Program-made: the position numbers and the translations under genes
Assembly: GCF_023336905.1 (NCBI RefSeq)
Contig: NZ_JAMBLS010000001.1
Span: forward strand, 186,001-250,000
Source: Bacteroides sp. ET71
GTDB taxonomy: Bacteria; Bacteroidota; Bacteroidia; Bacteroidales; Bacteroidaceae
Length of the DNA: 64,000 bases
Direction: 5' to 3'
The notes under the pieces: generated by a model
The model's input: the letters and a program-made list of their open reading frames with translations, nothing else
Databases searched by the model: none
What the model was told of the DNA's origin: nothing
Part shown: positions 1-8,140 of the stretch, in pieces
How positions within the stretch are numbered: position 1 is the stretch's first letter
Layout of the letters: each line of letters opens with the position of its first letter

Positions 1-909
1 ACCTGAATCTCGAGAGCCAACAATAGGTAAATTACAAGCTATTGCTTGCGCTTGCACCATGGCTAGTCCCTCTTCCCTAGAAGGTAAAACAAAGATTTTT
101 GCTTTCTTATAATAGCTCACCAACTGTACTTGGTCAACCGAATCTATATGAGTAAATTGTCGATGATGAGGGAACGGCATATCTACAAGTCCTCCTACAT
201 GCAGAAACTTATAATCTGTCCTCAAAATTGCATCATATATCAAATCACAACCTTTACGATATCCCCACCCGCCTACCATGATAATATCATATTCCTTTTC
301 AAATCCAAATGAAGGATAGAACATCGATAAATCAACTCCATAAGGGTTCACAAATAATTTCTCCACTGGATAATGATGAAATATAAAACTGTCCTTTACA
401 TGAGAAGACGGTATTGAGATAAAATCAGCTATGCTATATCCTTCTATTTCCCGTATAACATTTATATCCGGTACAGGTTTCTTTCCACAAAGTGAAGGAA
501 TAGCTTCTAGAATTCTGCGCTGTTCCAATATATGTTTAGAACCTCTTTCCAGTATAACAAGTGCACCTTGTCGTTTGGCTTTTTTTACTGCATAGAGGAA
601 ATCTCCACTCATAGCGATTAAAACATCACATTTACGCATATACAATCCAGTAACGATGTCTTGTATCCAAATGCGCATACGTTTACTCCACCTAGCTTTT
701 GGGAAAAATACTCTTTCCATCAGAAGGAAAGGAGCCATAAGAACTATAATTGAAGAGCTACAACGTTTAGGAAGTCCAAACTTTTGAGTACGCCCGGAAG
801 GCACAAAAGAATAGAACCTGACGTCAAAACCATGCTTGTCCAATTCACGTGCCAAATCGCAGACATGAAAACGACCAGGAGACAAAATATTAATTCTCAA
901 TTTCCTCAT
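1..909 (-). CDS. Glycosyltransferase family 4 (GT4), 3' end outside window
   Basis: Open frame from ATG at 909 to the window edge with no stop, so at least 303 residues and incomplete at the C-terminus. The start reads MRKLRILSPGRF-like (MRKLRINILSPGRFHVCDLA), a GT-B N-terminal strand. Further on come MVGGWGYRKGCDLI and PSREEGLAMVQAQAIAC, the nucleotide-sugar-binding region typical of GT4 enzymes (retaining, cytoplasmic face of the membrane). It overlaps the upstream gene by one base (TAATG), so the two are probably translationally coupled. It is the last visible gene of the leftward capsule locus. Donor and acceptor sugars cannot be told from sequence. AT-rich compared with the housekeeping genes to the right. 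Confidence 0.9.
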   Translation of the reverse strand, partial: MRKLRINILSPGRFHVCDLARELDKHGFDVRFYSFVPSGRTQKFGLPKRCSSSIIVLMAPFLLMERVFFPKARWSKRMRIWIQDIVTGLYMRKCDVLIAMSGDFLYAVKKAKRQGALVILERGSKHILEQRRILEAIPSLCGKKPVPDINVIREIEGYSIADFISIPSSHVKDSFIFHHYPVEKLFVNPYGVDLSMFYPSFGFEKEYDIIMVGGWGYRKGCDLIYDAILRTDYKFLHVGGLVDMPFPHHRQFTHIDSVDQVQLVSYYKKAKIFVLPSREEGLAMVQAQAIACNLPIVGSRDSG

Positions 910-1712
910 TATACTTTAATGATGTTTATATGCAAGTATTTCGTAAGAAAAGCATTAGAGTTATCATACAAAGTACGTATCAACCACTTGATATCTTTTT
1001 TATATGGATTAGTACTTGTATAATCAGGTTTTACTATAGGTTTATTAGAGCGCCATGCGCCTTGGGCCCGATGGATACAAACGACTCGTTCCATACTTTT
1101 ATAGCGAGGTGCATCAAAATAGTCCGAAGGATACACATGTATGCCTTCTTTCAGCAACTGTTCCTTATCTTGATAACCATCGGCATCATAACCATAATTG
1201 GTAATCGCTATTTTGGCTAATATTTCAGGCATTATGATCATATCATAACGCATTTCTATTGGTAACCTTTCTGACGTTGCCGTAACAAAATGTCTATGTG
1301 CATAATAGTCCAAACAATCTTTCAAAAAAGGATGCCCCTTTTCTGCCCCAAAAACATGAGCTGTCAAATACCGTTTCTTGGGACGTTCATGAAAATTAGC
1401 TTCTCTGCCTATAAACATTCGGTCATTTAAGAAGGAGTCAAATGATTTGAACACTTCAATATCAGTATCAAGCCAAATTCCACCATACGTATAAACAGCA
1501 TAAGCCCTGATAAAATCTGCCGCAAAAGCCCATTTACGGACACTAATTGCCTCATTGGCAAAAATATTGTTTACAGCAGCTAATTTTGACGAATCCCATA
1601 GCATAAACTCATAATCGGGAAGATGCACTTTCCACGTAGCCATAAGTTCCTTAATATGCTGAGGATAAGATTCATCGGAGAACCAGGAATAATGAATCAA
1701 TTTGGGTATCAT
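909..1712 (-). CDS. Glycosyltransferase with DXD motif (GT32/Gly_transf_sug family)
   Basis: 267 residues, full length for this small family. The N-terminus IPKLIHYSWFSDE and the segment YGGIWLDTDIEV, with the DXD metal and nucleotide-sugar motif at Asp82-Thr-Asp84, are diagnostic of GT32-like capsule and glycolipid sugar transferases. No signal peptide or membrane segment, so it should act on lipid-linked oligosaccharide at the cytoplasmic membrane surface. It lies 33 bases after the GT2 gene and overlaps the next GT4 gene by one base. The sugar transferred is unknown. Confidence 0.9.
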   Translation of the reverse strand: MIPKLIHYSWFSDESYPQHIKELMATWKVHLPDYEFMLWDSSKLAAVNNIFANEAISVRKWAFAADFIRAYAVYTYGGIWLDTDIEVFKSFDSFLNDRMFIGREANFHERPKKRYLTAHVFGAEKGHPFLKDCLDYYAHRHFVTATSERLPIEMRYDMIIMPEILAKIAITNYGYDADGYQDKEQLLKEGIHVYPSDYFDAPRYKSMERVVCIHRAQGAWRSNKPIVKPDYTSTNPYKKDIKWLIRTLYDNSNAFLTKYLHINIIKV

Positions 1713-1745
1713 ATTTAGACTTTGAATTTATATTACGATATACAA

Positions 1746-2750
1746 TCACATTTTATATATTCCTTTCAAGACCCAATCTTTAAATTGGGGAGGAATCCAA
1801 GTCATGCACAAAAACATATAAAGCAACCAATGTTTGAAGAATCCTGGTTTATAACCATATTTCCTATACAAATTCAGAAATATGGGTGATTGTTCATCAA
1901 AGAACGAAAGTCTTGTATAAGTATTCTCTTTATAATAGTATAAAGAATAAACAGCAGCTCTTCTAGTAGAAATTCCGTATTCTGTTGTAATCCTTTTTAC
2001 ATAAGCAATATCTGTTATTCCCAAATGCTTAAATAGGGTTGGATATCGACTGACAAAACCATCGGAAGCAGTAAGAAGCATTCTATAAGGTGCAACAATA
2101 TGAGAAAGTGAAGTACCATTTGTTTGACAGGTATAATTATAGCAAATTGAATCACTCAAATAAATACTTTGGCAATAGATTAAGTAATCATAATAAAATA
2201 AATGATCTTCATGTATTCTTACCCTCTCATCAAAACGTATATGATTTGAATCTATAATCTCCTTTTTATAGAGTTTACCACAAGCATATCCTACAGCCAA
2301 CAAATCAAGTTCCACTACTTTTTTCCCTAATTGTTCTCTGAAAATAAATTCAGAATGGAATTTTACTAACACTTGCCTTGATTTATTATCTATATTGTAC
2401 CTACTTATTCCAACAAATGACAGTTCACAACTTTCTCCTTTATCTAGCGATTCTAAATAATCACTTTCCACAAAGTCATCAGAATCCACAAACGTAACCC
2501 ACTCCGCCGATGCCTTATCTATTCCAAGATTTCGTGCCGCACTCACTCCTCTATTAACTGTATAAAAAACTTTCACCCGAAAATCTCTATTAGCATACTC
2601 ATCGCATATTGCTCCGGAACAATCTGTACTCCCATCATCGACAAGCAACAACTCAAAATCCGTAAAGGTTTGATTCAAAATGCTATCTACACACTGCCTT
2701 AAATAAGGCTCTACATTATATACTGGAACGATAACTGAAATTTTAGGCAT
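1746..2750 (-). CDS. Glycosyltransferase family 2 (GT2)
   Basis: 334 residues from ATG at 2750. The protein opens with MPKISVIVPVYNVEPYLRQC, the standard GT2 start; DDGSTD follows at about 38-43 and the DXD motif FVDSDDF at 88-93 (Asp89, Asp91), with RNLGID between them. An in-frame upstream ATG at 2837 would add 29 residues, but those codons run through a REP-like repeat (2780-2840) and give no conserved sequence, so the later start is preferred. The C-terminal third is not conserved enough to name a sugar. Inverting transferase of the capsule repeat-unit assembly, acting in the cytoplasm. Confidence 0.9.
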   Translation of the reverse strand: MPKISVIVPVYNVEPYLRQCVDSILNQTFTDFELLLVDDGSTDCSGAICDEYANRDFRVKVFYTVNRGVSAARNLGIDKASAEWVTFVDSDDFVESDYLESLDKGESCELSFVGISRYNIDNKSRQVLVKFHSEFIFREQLGKKVVELDLLAVGYACGKLYKKEIIDSNHIRFDERVRIHEDHLFYYDYLIYCQSIYLSDSICYNYTCQTNGTSLSHIVAPYRMLLTASDGFVSRYPTLFKHLGITDIAYVKRITTEYGISTRRAAVYSLYYYKENTYTRLSFFDEQSPIFLNLYRKYGYKPGFFKHWLLYMFLCMTWIPPQFKDWVLKGIYKM

Positions 2751-2779
2751 ATGCTCTATATATCTACTCTCTACAAAAG

Positions 2780-2840
2780 GGAGGTACCGCACCCTGCGGC
2801 ACTTTATTTTTGATTTAATGAGGCAAGGATGCCTCACCTC
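2780..2840. repeat. REP-like double hairpin, copy 1
   Basis: Contains GGTACCGCA-ccc-TGCGGCAC followed about 20 bases later by GAGGCA-agga-TGCCTC. The same two-hairpin design with the same core words (GCCGCATCCTTGCGGC and GAGGCAaggATGCC) returns at 5461-5524, 34332-34475, 54865-54897 and, degenerate, 59669-59695. It fills the space between the flippase stop and the GT2 start. Confidence 0.75.
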
Positions 2841-4400
2841 CTATTTTTCACTTCTAACGAATTTAGCAACAAAGATCTGATAAAAACGTTTGACTGCACT
2901 CCGCAACGAAACATCAAAGAGATAAAAAATCCCCAAGCTTACACCGCTATATAATAAAACTGTACATATAGCATAAGCTAGCCATTGCAAATAGGTGTCA
3001 GCAGGCAAGTCCATGAAATGGAAGCAGATTCTAACAACTACAACAAATACCAGCAACAAAAGGAGTATTTTCTTGAGGTATAGCAAAACATATTCCCACG
3101 CACTCTCTTTGAACCCTTTCCAATAAAGGAAATAAGGCTTCCAAATACAAATGATGGTCAACAAACTAAGTAACACTCCACAAAGAATACCTGTCAAACC
3201 ATAATGAGAACCCAACAAAATAGAAAATCCCAAATTCAAAGATGCTTCTGCCACAGGTGCCCAAACATCTTGAAATAATCCATAAGCATTGATAAAAATA
3301 TCATTTGTTCGGGAAAGTTGAATAAAAGTAATGACAAGAAGTACAAGAAATGCTGATTGCGACATCAAATACTCTTCTCCCACCCAGAGTTTTATAAAAG
3401 GATGTCCCAACATGTAAAATGCAAAACAAACCACCGATGCCAACCACATCTTCAAAGTAGTTAACTGCCAAAAAACTGACTTGATTTTCTTTTTATTCCC
3501 CTCTGCTACCAAATTACCTACTCCAGCATTGAGACCTTTTAACAAAGCATTCATCAGTGATGTAACCGCAGTAACTATCAGCATATAATTACCATAAATA
3601 GCCACTAACGTCAAAGAAGCATACGCATAAATTACCAATGGACTGGTTTGATACAAAACGAAACTACCTATTTTATGAAAAAATATTTGTTTTGTCTTCC
3701 GAATAATACTCGGATATGCTAATTCCAGCTTCTTTCCATTTTCTATCACCGGACAGAGCCAAGGATACACCTTTTTCAACGTCCTGTTCAGAATCACTGA
3801 AGATACGACTGCCATTATCACCTCCAACGCAATCCAATAGACATAACCATTGGGCAACGTCATAATGGCTAATATCTGCAACAGGACTTTGGCAATCTTT
3901 ACCCCTTGCGTGCAATAGGTAATTTTGTATTCCTTTTGGTCTGCCGACAGGACAATTAACTTATAATTGACGAAATAACTCAACAATGCACCTATTAATA
4001 AAGCAATGAAGGTAGCATACGTGTACCACAAAGGCACATGGGCCTTTGCAAATATCCACGGGAAAAAGCACATCAAAATACAGGAACCAGCAATGACCAC
4101 GCAGGCCACCCGCCGATATAACCAGCCTTGAATGGATACAATGTCATTAATTGCCTGTTTGTTGTTCTCATAAATTGGTTTATACAGGTTGTAAGCCACG
4201 GCTGAACCAATTCCCAATTCTGCCAGATTGAGAAATCCCAAAAGGTTCTGCGCCGTGGTGTTCAATCCTAACACCTCGCTCCCCAGATAATCCAGGAATA
4301 TCTTTCGGGAGAAGAATTGCAGAACCAGGTTCAGGAAATAAAAGAGAAGAGCAACCTTGGCATTTTGGATGCTCTTAGAAAGCCGAGATGCTGACATCAA
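2841..4400 (-). CDS. wzx: Wzx-like oligosaccharide flippase (MVF/MATE-fold)
   Basis: 519 residues, about a dozen hydrophobic segments spread along the whole length, and the family N-terminus SKSIQNAKVALLFYFLNLVL followed by FFSRKIFLDYLGSEVLGLN and NLLGFLNLAELGIGSAVAYN, which mark polysaccharide biosynthesis proteins of the flippase superfamily. It would move undecaprenyl-linked repeat units across the cytoplasmic membrane. Starts with two Met codons (4400 and 4397); either could be used. Stop is TAG, directly abutting the REP-like repeat. Upstream (right) is the DUF3990 cassette, not the export genes, so the flippase may be transcribed from the capsule promoter by read-through or from the cassette promoter at 5394-5425. 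Confidence 0.92.
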   Translation of the reverse strand: MMSASRLSKSIQNAKVALLFYFLNLVLQFFSRKIFLDYLGSEVLGLNTTAQNLLGFLNLAELGIGSAVAYNLYKPIYENNKQAINDIVSIQGWLYRRVACVVIAGSCILMCFFPWIFAKAHVPLWYTYATFIALLIGALLSYFVNYKLIVLSADQKEYKITYCTQGVKIAKVLLQILAIMTLPNGYVYWIALEVIMAVVSSVILNRTLKKVYPWLCPVIENGKKLELAYPSIIRKTKQIFFHKIGSFVLYQTSPLVIYAYASLTLVAIYGNYMLIVTAVTSLMNALLKGLNAGVGNLVAEGNKKKIKSVFWQLTTLKMWLASVVCFAFYMLGHPFIKLWVGEEYLMSQSAFLVLLVITFIQLSRTNDIFINAYGLFQDVWAPVAEASLNLGFSILLGSHYGLTGILCGVLLSLLTIICIWKPYFLYWKGFKESAWEYVLLYLKKILLLLLVFVVVVRICFHFMDLPADTYLQWLAYAICTVLLYSGVSLGIFYLFDVSLRSAVKRFYQIFVAKFVRSEK

Positions 4401-4454
4401 AAAATTATTTTTTGCAATTTATGGCCAACGCAATAGCCGAGCAAAGAAAAATTA

Positions 4455-4676
4455 TCAAACTATTTTCCCATACCTGACCTCATGACGCAACAACTCATAA
4501 TTATATCTCGCGCTTTGATAGTACAATCCCGTCTCCAAATCCATGATTTTATCGTATAATTGAGAGTTATAAACCAGCTCTAACGCTTTCGGCATAGGCA
4601 ATTTATATTCATCCATCGCCATTAAAGCAAGCTGCTCCACTAATGAATCTATTAAGAAACGAGTTTCTTCCGTCAT
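4455..4676 (-). CDS. Small helical protein, third gene of DUF3791/DUF3990 cassette
   Basis: 73 residues, predicted all-helical, no membrane segment: MTEETRFLIDSLVEQLALMA then ALELVYNSQLYDKIMDLETGLYYQSA. I do not assign a biochemical function. Its ATG overlaps the stop of the DUF3990 gene (ATGA at 4673-4676), so it is translated together with it. Small acidic helical proteins next to DUF3990 genes recur in Bacteroides genomes and could serve as an antitoxin or binding partner; that role is inference. It could also be a divergent DUF3791-like member: length and the helix-rich pattern are similar to the 74-residue first gene. Confidence 0.8.
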   Translation of the reverse strand: MTEETRFLIDSLVEQLALMAMDEYKLPMPKALELVYNSQLYDKIMDLETGLYYQSARYNYELLRHEVRYGKIV

Positions 4677-5143
4677 AATTTCAAGAGTTTTGAGATGGAT
4701 AGTTCTGTTCCAAAGAAATATTGCCGGTTCAATTTCCTGTAGACTAATTCTTGCACCAGTACTTCCAGCGTAATCAGATGTTTCAAGTAGCGTTCCAATT
4801 GAAATGCAACACCATCATCTGCAATCGGCCCCACTACAATATCAAATTGTTGTGTTTCCAGCCCTTTTCTATTAGCCAAAATAAACAATGCCCACTCTTC
4901 TGTCGGTTCAGTAAAAACCTTTACACGCAACGAAGGATGCTCAAGCAGGCTCTCATCAAAAGCGTATGATGTCACTGTAGGCTCTCCTTCACCCGCAATG
5001 CGTGTACGACGAACTGCCATTTGCCACGCCTGTTCTTCAATATCAGCCAAGTAGAAACCTCTCCCAAAATCTTTGAAAGGGCTGCATTTATCAAGACAGA
5101 TGAGATCAATCCCTACATTTGAGCCATGATACAGCGTAATCAT
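4673..5143 (-). CDS. DUF3990 protein, ADP-ribosyltransferase-like
   Basis: 156 residues from ATG at 5143, which is preceded by a strong GGAGGAGG ribosome-binding site 7-8 bases away and overlaps the previous stop (ATGA); an ATG 27 bases earlier lacks this. The motifs ITLYHGS (His6), DFGRGFYLA (Tyr31) and FDIVVGPIADDGVAF near the C-terminus match DUF3990. The H...Y arrangement with a C-terminal polar motif resembles ADP-ribosyltransferase folds of the H-Y-E class, so NAD-dependent modification of a cellular target is plausible but unproven. Middle gene of a translationally coupled three-gene cassette set inside the capsule locus. Cytoplasmic, no signal peptide. Confidence 0.85.
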   Translation of the reverse strand: MITLYHGSNVGIDLICLDKCSPFKDFGRGFYLADIEEQAWQMAVRRTRIAGEGEPTVTSYAFDESLLEHPSLRVKVFTEPTEEWALFILANRKGLETQQFDIVVGPIADDGVAFQLERYLKHLITLEVLVQELVYRKLNRQYFFGTELSISKLLKL

Positions 5144-5364
5144 CCCAATCCTCCTCCGTTTCGTTTGCAAATAATGGAAAGGTCATTGACAGCATCTTCC
5201 AATGACAACTGGTGCTCTGCTTCATAGCATTCATCCAAAAATTCCATACCCTTGAAACGATTCAAATAAGCAAAAGCCTGCTTAGCCGTCAAACGATAAC
5301 GATCAGCAAAAGCATTGATGCAATACACCATGTAAGTGATGCGGTTTTGAAGCTTGTCATCCAT
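5140..5364 (-). CDS. DUF3791 protein, first gene of cassette
   Basis: 74 residues: MDDKLQNRITYMVYCINAFA, then LTAKQAFAYLNRFKGMEFLDE and SLEDAVNDLSIICKR. This is the DUF3791 pattern, a small helical protein usually found directly upstream of DUF3990 genes. Stop overlaps the DUF3990 start by four bases. Its own promoter lies 30-60 bases upstream (TTTG-N20-TATATTTG). The pairing suggests an antitoxin or regulator for the ART-like protein; I infer this from gene order only. Confidence 0.85.
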   Translation of the reverse strand: MDDKLQNRITYMVYCINAFADRYRLTAKQAFAYLNRFKGMEFLDECYEAEHQLSLEDAVNDLSIICKRNGGGLG

Positions 5365-5393
5365 CTTATTTCACATTTCAGGTTTCCAACTCG

Positions 5394-5425
5394 CAAATAT
5401 ATACATTCAAGCGAAGATTTCCAAA
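5394..5425 (-). promoter_or_regulatory. Bacteroides-type promoter of the DUF3791/DUF3990 cassette
   Basis: On the minus strand TTTG (5425-5422), 20-base spacer, TATATTTG (5401-5394): full match to the Bacteroides TTTG/TAnnTTTG consensus. It gives a leader of roughly 25 bases before the DUF3791 ATG, so the cassette can be expressed independently of the capsule promoter. Confidence 0.75.
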
Positions 5426-5460
5426 TATGAATGTCCGCAATTTACCAACCATCGCACCCA

Positions 5461-5524
5461 TAAGAGGCGCCGCATCCTTGCGGCATGCGAGTTTTGACAC
5501 CATGAGGCAAAGATGCCTTAACTT
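5461..5524. repeat. REP-like double hairpin, copy 2
   Basis: GCCGCATCCTTGCGGC hairpin followed by ATGAGGCAAAGATGCCTTA, same order and spacing as copy 1. Lies 3' of the Wzc gene, between it and the cassette promoter. The rest of the 333-base gap 5365-5697 holds the promoter above and the long hairpin below; no further gene seen. Confidence 0.7.
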
Positions 5525-5603
5525 CTATCTTTTTAACCTGCCCTTCCCCGCCATCCAAGGCAACCGTCTTCTCCCCCTCCAAAACCACACTTGCATCGTT
5601 TTT

Positions 5604-5669
5604 TCTCCCTACCTTCTCCCTACCTCGTCCCTGTCCTATAACAAGGACGAGGTAGGGAGCATGTAGGGA
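5604..5669. repeat. Long CCTACCTCGTCC hairpin, copy 1 (3' of wzc)
   Basis: Perfect 15-base arms CTCCCTACCTCGTCC (5615-5629) and its complement (5644-5658), extended by an outer pair CTCCCTAC (5604-5611) with GTAGGGAG (5662-5669). It sits 30 bases after the Wzc stop and may end that transcript. Near-identical hairpins occur at 38969-39027 and 59583-59641. Confidence 0.75.
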
Positions 5670-5697
5670 GGAGGAACGACTTTGATAGAAAGAAATA

Positions 5698-8124
5698 CTA
5701 CTTTTTCCCGTACCCATACCCGTAGCCATACCCATACTTCTTGCCATAGCCATACTTGCCATAACGGCCGTATTTGCCATAACCATAGTAATAGCCGTTC
5801 TTACGTTTGTTCATGTCTATGCCATTGATGAGCGTGCACAGAGTGGGTAGTTTCTTGTCTTGCTTCAGGTCGTTGATAAGGGCATAATCGTTCTTGTGGG
5901 TGAAGTCGGCACGGCAGACATAGACACAAACATCGGCCACACGGGCTATAAGGCGGGTGTCGGTGACGATGCCGATGGGGGCAGTGTCCAAGATGATATA
6001 GTCGAAATGCTGACGTAACAAAGCGAACGCCTCGTCCAACGACTTGCGGGCCACCAGTTCCGTCGGGTTGGGCGGAACGGCACCACCGGGCAGGACATAG
6101 AGATAGGGCGAGACAGGAACAGGCTGGCAAAGCGCCAACAGGTCGGTCGAGGCGGGTGAAGCCAGGTATTGGGTAATTCCGGCCGATTTGTGGGAGAGGG
6201 AGAACAGACGGTTGAGGGCCGGCTTGCGGATGTCCATGCCCACGATAAGCGTCTTACGCTCCATCAGTGCGAAGCTGACAGCCAGGTTGGCAGCCGTGAA
6301 GCTCTTACCTTCGCTGGGGGTGGTGGAAGTGAAGAGGATTATCTTCTGCCCTTCCTGCAACATGTATTGCAGATTGGTGCGCACATTGCGGAAAACTTCT
6401 TCCATCAGGCCGTTCTTGTTTTCGGATACGACGATGGGATGCGTTTCCGCTTCCTTGACATAGGGCACATCGCCTACGATGGTCACGTCGGTAATGCGCT
6501 CCACATCAGCACGGCCTTCTATCTTGAAGCGCAACAGACGGGAGAGGTAGATACCGCCTATGGGGAAGGCCAAACCTAACACAAAGGCCACCATGTAGAT
6601 GTTCCGACTGTTGGGGGCGGCAAGCCCCTGCACACGCGGTTCTTCCACCACACGTCCGTTGTTGGCGGTAGCGGCCAGGGTGATGGCGTTCTCCTCGCGC
6701 TTTTGCAGGAGCATCAGGTAGAGGTTGGCCTTGATTTCCTGTTGACGGGTGATGGTCACCAGTTCACGTTCCTGCTGGGGAGCGTTGCTGATGCGGCTTT
6801 GATACTTGCGGGCTTCCAAGTCGAGATTGTTGCGGGTGATTTGCAAGGCTTTCTCTACGCTTGCCACGGTGGTCAGCACGGTGTTGCGGGTGGCAGCAAT
6901 GGAAGTGTCGAGGTTGATAACGGCCGGATTGCGTTCGTTGGAAGTGCGCAACAGGCGTTTGCGTTCGATGAGCATCTCGTTATACTGTGAGATGACATTG
7001 ACCAGCCCGTCGTCTGTCAGGCCTACATTGGCGGGAATGACTTCGTAGCGATTGTCGGGATTGTCAAGATAGCTGCGCAAGAAAGCCACCAGACGGAGCT
7101 GGGTGTCGTTCTCGGCCCTTTTCTTGTTGTATTCGCTACTGCCCTGCAAAGCCAGTTGGGCATCGGTGCTCAGGTCGGTCAGCCCAGCCCGTTGTTTGTA
7201 GTCGGCCAACTCGCTTTCCGTTGTGCCCAATTCTTCATTGATAATGCGGATGCGCTCGTCGATGAACTGGGCCGTTCGGCTGGCTACTTGGTTCTTATCC
7301 TCATTGGCATCGTTGTTATAGAGGTTCACCAGGGCGTTGAGCACGTCCATGCCCCGGCGGATGTCGGTATCGTTGTAAGACAGGCGCACGATGGACGTAT
7401 ATTCGCCTGTCGGCTCTGCCTGCAACCGACTTTGACAAGCCGCAGCCGCCGAGGAGGGAGGAACGACGGTGATTTGCAGTGTACGCGGTTCGTCCAGGCG
7501 AGCCAGGATACTGTCAGTGGCCGCCGAAAGGCTCAGGGTGCCCACCGGAGTGATGAACACGGCCGGAAGTTGCGGGAAAGACTTGCTGACGGTATATTCT
7601 TCATCCTTCACCCGGAAAGAAGCCGTGGCATCCACTTGCCCCGACGGTGTGCAGTCCAACTGCACCTGCAAGGCGGAGGGCAGGCGTTCGGCCTCATCCG
7701 GAGCCATCCAAAGTTGCACGGGCGACCTTTTGTAAAGCTCGGTATCATAGCGGAAATGCCCCTCTTCGCGGTAAGAGACATAAAGGTTGAGCGTGTTGAC
7801 CACTTTCCGCATCAACGTATAGGACTGTAGAATCTCTACCTCATTGTCGAAGTTGTTGGCCATGGACATCATGCCCAGGTCTTGCATATAGGCCAAAGAA
7901 GAAGAGGATGCCGACTTGGTTTTATCTCCTTGCTTGATAAGCAGTTCCGAAGCGACAGTATAAACCGGTGGCTGGTAGCGCAGATAGATGTATGCACCGG
8001 CCACAAATGCCACCAGACCCAAAAGAATGAGCGGCCAGTACAACAGGTATTCAAAGATAATGGTTTTGTAATCGACTTTCTTTTCGTTCTCCTGGAAGAA
8101 GTCTTCGTATAGATTCTCTTTCAT
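5698..8124 (-). CDS. wzc: Wzc-like polysaccharide co-polymerase and tyrosine autokinase
   Basis: 808 residues. N-terminal Wzz domain with one membrane segment near 33-50, a long periplasmic coiled-coil region, a second membrane segment near 506-526, then a BY-kinase domain: Walker A SEGKSFTAANLA near 606, Walker A' LIVGMDIRKPAL near 628, Walker B YIILDTAP near 711. The last ~33 residues are a tyrosine-rich tail of YG and KYG units with 13 tyrosines, the autophosphorylation cluster. It controls chain length and export in Wzy-type capsule assembly, with the Wza-like lipoprotein encoded 16 bases upstream. The tail is encoded by short tandem 6- and 9-base units, so its length may vary between strains. 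Confidence 0.95.
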   Translation of the reverse strand: MKENLYEDFFQENEKKVDYKTIIFEYLLYWPLILLGLVAFVAGAYIYLRYQPPVYTVASELLIKQGDKTKSASSSSLAYMQDLGMMSMANNFDNEVEILQSYTLMRKVVNTLNLYVSYREEGHFRYDTELYKRSPVQLWMAPDEAERLPSALQVQLDCTPSGQVDATASFRVKDEEYTVSKSFPQLPAVFITPVGTLSLSAATDSILARLDEPRTLQITVVPPSSAAAACQSRLQAEPTGEYTSIVRLSYNDTDIRRGMDVLNALVNLYNNDANEDKNQVASRTAQFIDERIRIINEELGTTESELADYKQRAGLTDLSTDAQLALQGSSEYNKKRAENDTQLRLVAFLRSYLDNPDNRYEVIPANVGLTDDGLVNVISQYNEMLIERKRLLRTSNERNPAVINLDTSIAATRNTVLTTVASVEKALQITRNNLDLEARKYQSRISNAPQQERELVTITRQQEIKANLYLMLLQKREENAITLAATANNGRVVEEPRVQGLAAPNSRNIYMVAFVLGLAFPIGGIYLSRLLRFKIEGRADVERITDVTIVGDVPYVKEAETHPIVVSENKNGLMEEVFRNVRTNLQYMLQEGQKIILFTSTTPSEGKSFTAANLAVSFALMERKTLIVGMDIRKPALNRLFSLSHKSAGITQYLASPASTDLLALCQPVPVSPYLYVLPGGAVPPNPTELVARKSLDEAFALLRQHFDYIILDTAPIGIVTDTRLIARVADVCVYVCRADFTHKNDYALINDLKQDKKLPTLCTLINGIDMNKRKNGYYYGYGKYGRYGKYGYGKKYGYGYGYGYGKK

Positions 8125-8140
8125 GTGGACAAAGAAGTTT

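Noticed and set aside
130-1220. Short plus-strand frames over the GT4 and GT32 genes
   Set aside because: Antisense to two clear glycosyltransferases; no ribosome-binding site or conserved features.
2751-2837. 29-residue N-terminal extension of the GT2 gene
   Set aside because: Its codons lie inside a REP-like repeat and precede the canonical GT2 N-terminus.
5577-5800. Plus- and minus-strand short frames over the Wzc tail and hairpin region
   Set aside because: Met/Ala/Gly repeats are frame-shifted readings of the YG-encoding repeat.
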